Origin: Oxalobacteraceae bacterium
GTDB lineage: Bacteria > Pseudomonadota > Gammaproteobacteria > Burkholderiales > Burkholderiaceae_D
Direction of reading: 5' to 3'
NCBI GenBank assembly: GCA_003132085.1
Contig: PKWO01000112.1
Span: 2,046 to 7,147 of the forward strand
Length of the DNA stretch: 5,102 bases
Shown here piece by piece: positions 3,586-5,102 of this stretch; within the stretch, counting starts at the first letter, position 1; each line of letters begins with the position of its first letter. The position numbers were made by a program, and so were the translations under genes. The notes below the pieces were generated by a model that saw only the letters and a list, made by a program, of their open reading frames with translations, was not told the DNA's origin and ran no database searches.

Positions 3586-5102
3586 ATGTCTTACCAAGTA
3601 CTAGCCCGTAAATACCGTCCGAAGAGCTTTGAAACGCTGGTTGGGCAAGAGCACGTCGTGCGGGCGCTGACGCATGCGCTGGAGCAAAAGCGCTTGCACC
3701 ATGCCTATCTGTTTACCGGCACCCGCGGCGTGGGCAAGACGACGCTGTCGCGCATCCTGGCAAAATCATTCAATTGCGAGACCGGCATCACGGCGCGACC
3801 CTGCGGCGTGTGCGATGCCTGTCTGGCCATCGATGCCGGCCGATTTGTCGATTACATCGAGATGGATGCCGCATCCAACCGCGGTGTCGATGAAATGGCG
3901 CAGTTGCTGGAGCAGGCTGTGTACGCGCCGTCCAACGCGCGTTTCAAGGTTTACATGATCGACGAAGTCCACATGTTGACCAATCATGCGTTTAACGCCA
4001 TGTTGAAGACTCTGGAAGAACCGCCGGAGCATGTCAAATTCATCCTGGCTACCACCGATCCGCAAAAAATCCCGGTCACCGTGTTGTCGCGTTGCTTGCA
4101 ATTTAACCTGAAGCAAATGCCGCCCGGTCATATCGTCGGCCATCTTGACAATATTCTGGGGCAGGAGGGCATTGCGTTTGAAGCACCCGCCTTGCGTTTG
4201 CTGGCACAAGGCGCGCACGGCTCAATGCGTGATGCGCTGTCGCTGACAGATCAGGCGATTGCCTACGCGGCGGGCAAAGTAACGTTGGAAGCAGTGCAGG
4301 GCATGTTGGGTGCGCTGGATCAATCGTACCTGATTCGGGTGCTGGATGCGCTGGCGGCCCAGGACGGCTCCGGCATGCTGGCTGTCGCCGATGAAATGGC
4401 TGCGCGCAGCTTGTCCTACAATGCGGCACTGCAAGACCTGGGCGCCTTGTTGCATCGGATCGCACTGGCGCAGACCGTTCCTTCCGCCGTGGCGGAAGAT
4501 TTGCCGGAACGGGACGACATATTGCGTCTTGCCGGCTTATTTGACGCGGAAGAAATTCAACTGTTTTACCAGATTGCGGTGCACGGCCGCAATGAACTGG
4601 GTCTTGCGCCGGACGAATATGCCGGTTTTTCGATGACCTTGCTGCGCATGCTGGCTTTCCGCCCTGGCGTGGGTGGTGCGGAAATGCAGTCGCATCCGTC
4701 GCCGCAGGTTACGCCGGCGCCGGCAGCGCGTTTGAGTGCCGCGCCGCAGGTTGCCGTAACCAGCGCACCGGTAGCCAGGCCGGCCGCAGGCATGAGCCCG
4801 GCGCGTGCCGCGTTGGAAGCCGCACGCGGGGGAGCCAAGGGAGCGGCGAATGCGCCGGCTACGTCCGCCGCATCGATTGCACAAACAGCAGCTTCGGAGC
4901 CACCGTCGGTACGCCAGCGTCCGGCCACGCCGGTTGCTATGCCGGTTGCCATGCCGGTTGCGACGGCCGCGCCTCCCTGGCTCGAGGAAAAAGACATCTC
5001 CGACGCGCCGCCCACCGATTTTCCGATTGACGCTGAAGCGAAAAAAGCCGAGCGTTTGCCCGCGTCGAACTCCGGGCGGCGTACGCAGTCGGCGTCTGCA
5101 GC
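3586..5102 (+). CDS. dnaX: DNA polymerase III subunits gamma/tau, DnaX (3' end outside window)
   Basis: DnaX is the ATPase motor of the clamp loader, which opens the beta clamp and puts it on primed DNA; the full-length tau form also ties the loader to the polymerase core and DnaB helicase. The frame is open for 505 codons to the window edge. The AAA+ module shows Walker A GTRGVGKT (45-52), zinc ligands Cys64, Cys73, Cys76 and Cys79, Walker B VYMIDEVH with Asp126-Glu127, sensor 1 ATTDP (155-159), arginine finger SRC (Arg169) and sensor 2 SMRDALSL (Arg215). The collar domain runs to about 360. An Ala/Pro-rich linker begins near 368, with an MPVA tandem repeat at 448-459, and the tau-specific domains IV-V lie beyond the window. 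The start gives the conserved MSYQVLARKYRP beginning; no in-frame alternative is near and no good Shine-Dalgarno is visible. The E. coli-type slippery heptamer A-AAA-AAG is absent in what can be seen, so a short gamma product is not supported. Identification is very secure. Confidence 0.96.
   Translation, partial: MSYQVLARKYRPKSFETLVGQEHVVRALTHALEQKRLHHAYLFTGTRGVGKTTLSRILAKSFNCETGITARPCGVCDACLAIDAGRFVDYIEMDAASNRGVDEMAQLLEQAVYAPSNARFKVYMIDEVHMLTNHAFNAMLKTLEEPPEHVKFILATTDPQKIPVTVLSRCLQFNLKQMPPGHIVGHLDNILGQEGIAFEAPALRLLAQGAHGSMRDALSLTDQAIAYAAGKVTLEAVQGMLGALDQSYLIRVLDALAAQDGSGMLAVADEMAARSLSYNAALQDLGALLHRIALAQTVPSAVAEDLPERDDILRLAGLFDAEEIQLFYQIAVHGRNELGLAPDEYAGFSMTLLRMLAFRPGVGGAEMQSHPSPQVTPAPAARLSAAPQVAVTSAPVARPAAGMSPARAALEAARGGAKGAANAPATSAASIAQTAASEPPSVRQRPATPVAMPVAMPVATAAPPWLEEKDISDAPPTDFPIDAEAKKAERLPASNSGRRTQSASA
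4927..4962 (+). repeat. Three 12-bp tandem repeats within the dnaX linker
   Basis: ACGCCGGTTGCT, ATGCCGGTTGCC and ATGCCGGTTGCG follow each other, coding for TPVA-MPVA-MPVA (DnaX residues 448-459). The unit is a multiple of three, so copy-number change would keep the frame. The linker is flexible and poorly conserved, so length variation between strains is likely. Confidence 0.75.

Noticed and set aside
5041..5046. A6 run in dnaX (GCG AAA AAA GCC) as a programmed frameshift site for the gamma subunit
   Set aside because: It is G-AAA-AAA in frame, not the X-XXY-YYZ form A-AAA-AAG. No stop follows in either shifted frame before the window ends, and six A residues are short for transcriptional slippage. 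A five-A run at 4988-4992 fails for the same reasons.

Overview
The window looks like ordinary chromosomal core DNA from a betaproteobacterium, order Burkholderiales. Oxalobacteraceae-like (Collimonas/Herbaspirillum/Herminiimonas type) is my best guess from memory of protein style, not a measured placement. The pointers are a UbiD with the longer loop ahead of its catalytic segment that I associate with Burkholderiales, a short (about 96-nt) 4.5S SRP RNA directly upstream of dnaX, and a lytic transglycosylase of the 'YVGA' type.

Layout from left to right. Bases 1-227 (+) are the 3' end of a fold-type I PLP-dependent aminotransferase. A membrane-anchored lytic transglycosylase lies at 209-1174 (-); the two genes converge and their coding ends overlap by 19 bp. 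A 521-bp divergent intergenic region (1175-1695) separates the transglycosylase from ubiD (1696-3180, +), the ubiquinone-pathway decarboxylase. A 405-bp gap (3181-3585) follows. It holds a post-ubiD hairpin, the 4.5S RNA gene ffs (3243-3338, +) with an extended -10 promoter, and a leader-like stretch with inverted and tandem repeats. dnaX (3586 to the window end, +) starts there and runs off the window inside its Ala/Pro-rich linker.

The genes are housekeeping: peptidoglycan turnover, ubiquinone biosynthesis, co-translational protein targeting and the replicative clamp loader. Apart from ffs and dnaX, which I recall as neighbours in other bacteria too, I see no shared pathway. I see no mobile element, CRISPR array, tRNA, toxin or defence gene.

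The least explained stretch is 1261-1430. It can fold into a 9-bp hairpin, a three-way junction closed by a perfect 9-bp stem and containing two more hairpins, and a further bulged hairpin that abuts the junction. Several pairs are G-U only if the + strand is the RNA, which favours a + strand structured RNA or leader over a DNA palindrome. I cannot match it to a known RNA family, and I see no convincing promoter directly upstream of it. It is followed by a 145-bp island of about 75% A+T before a ubiD start that has no Shine-Dalgarno sequence.
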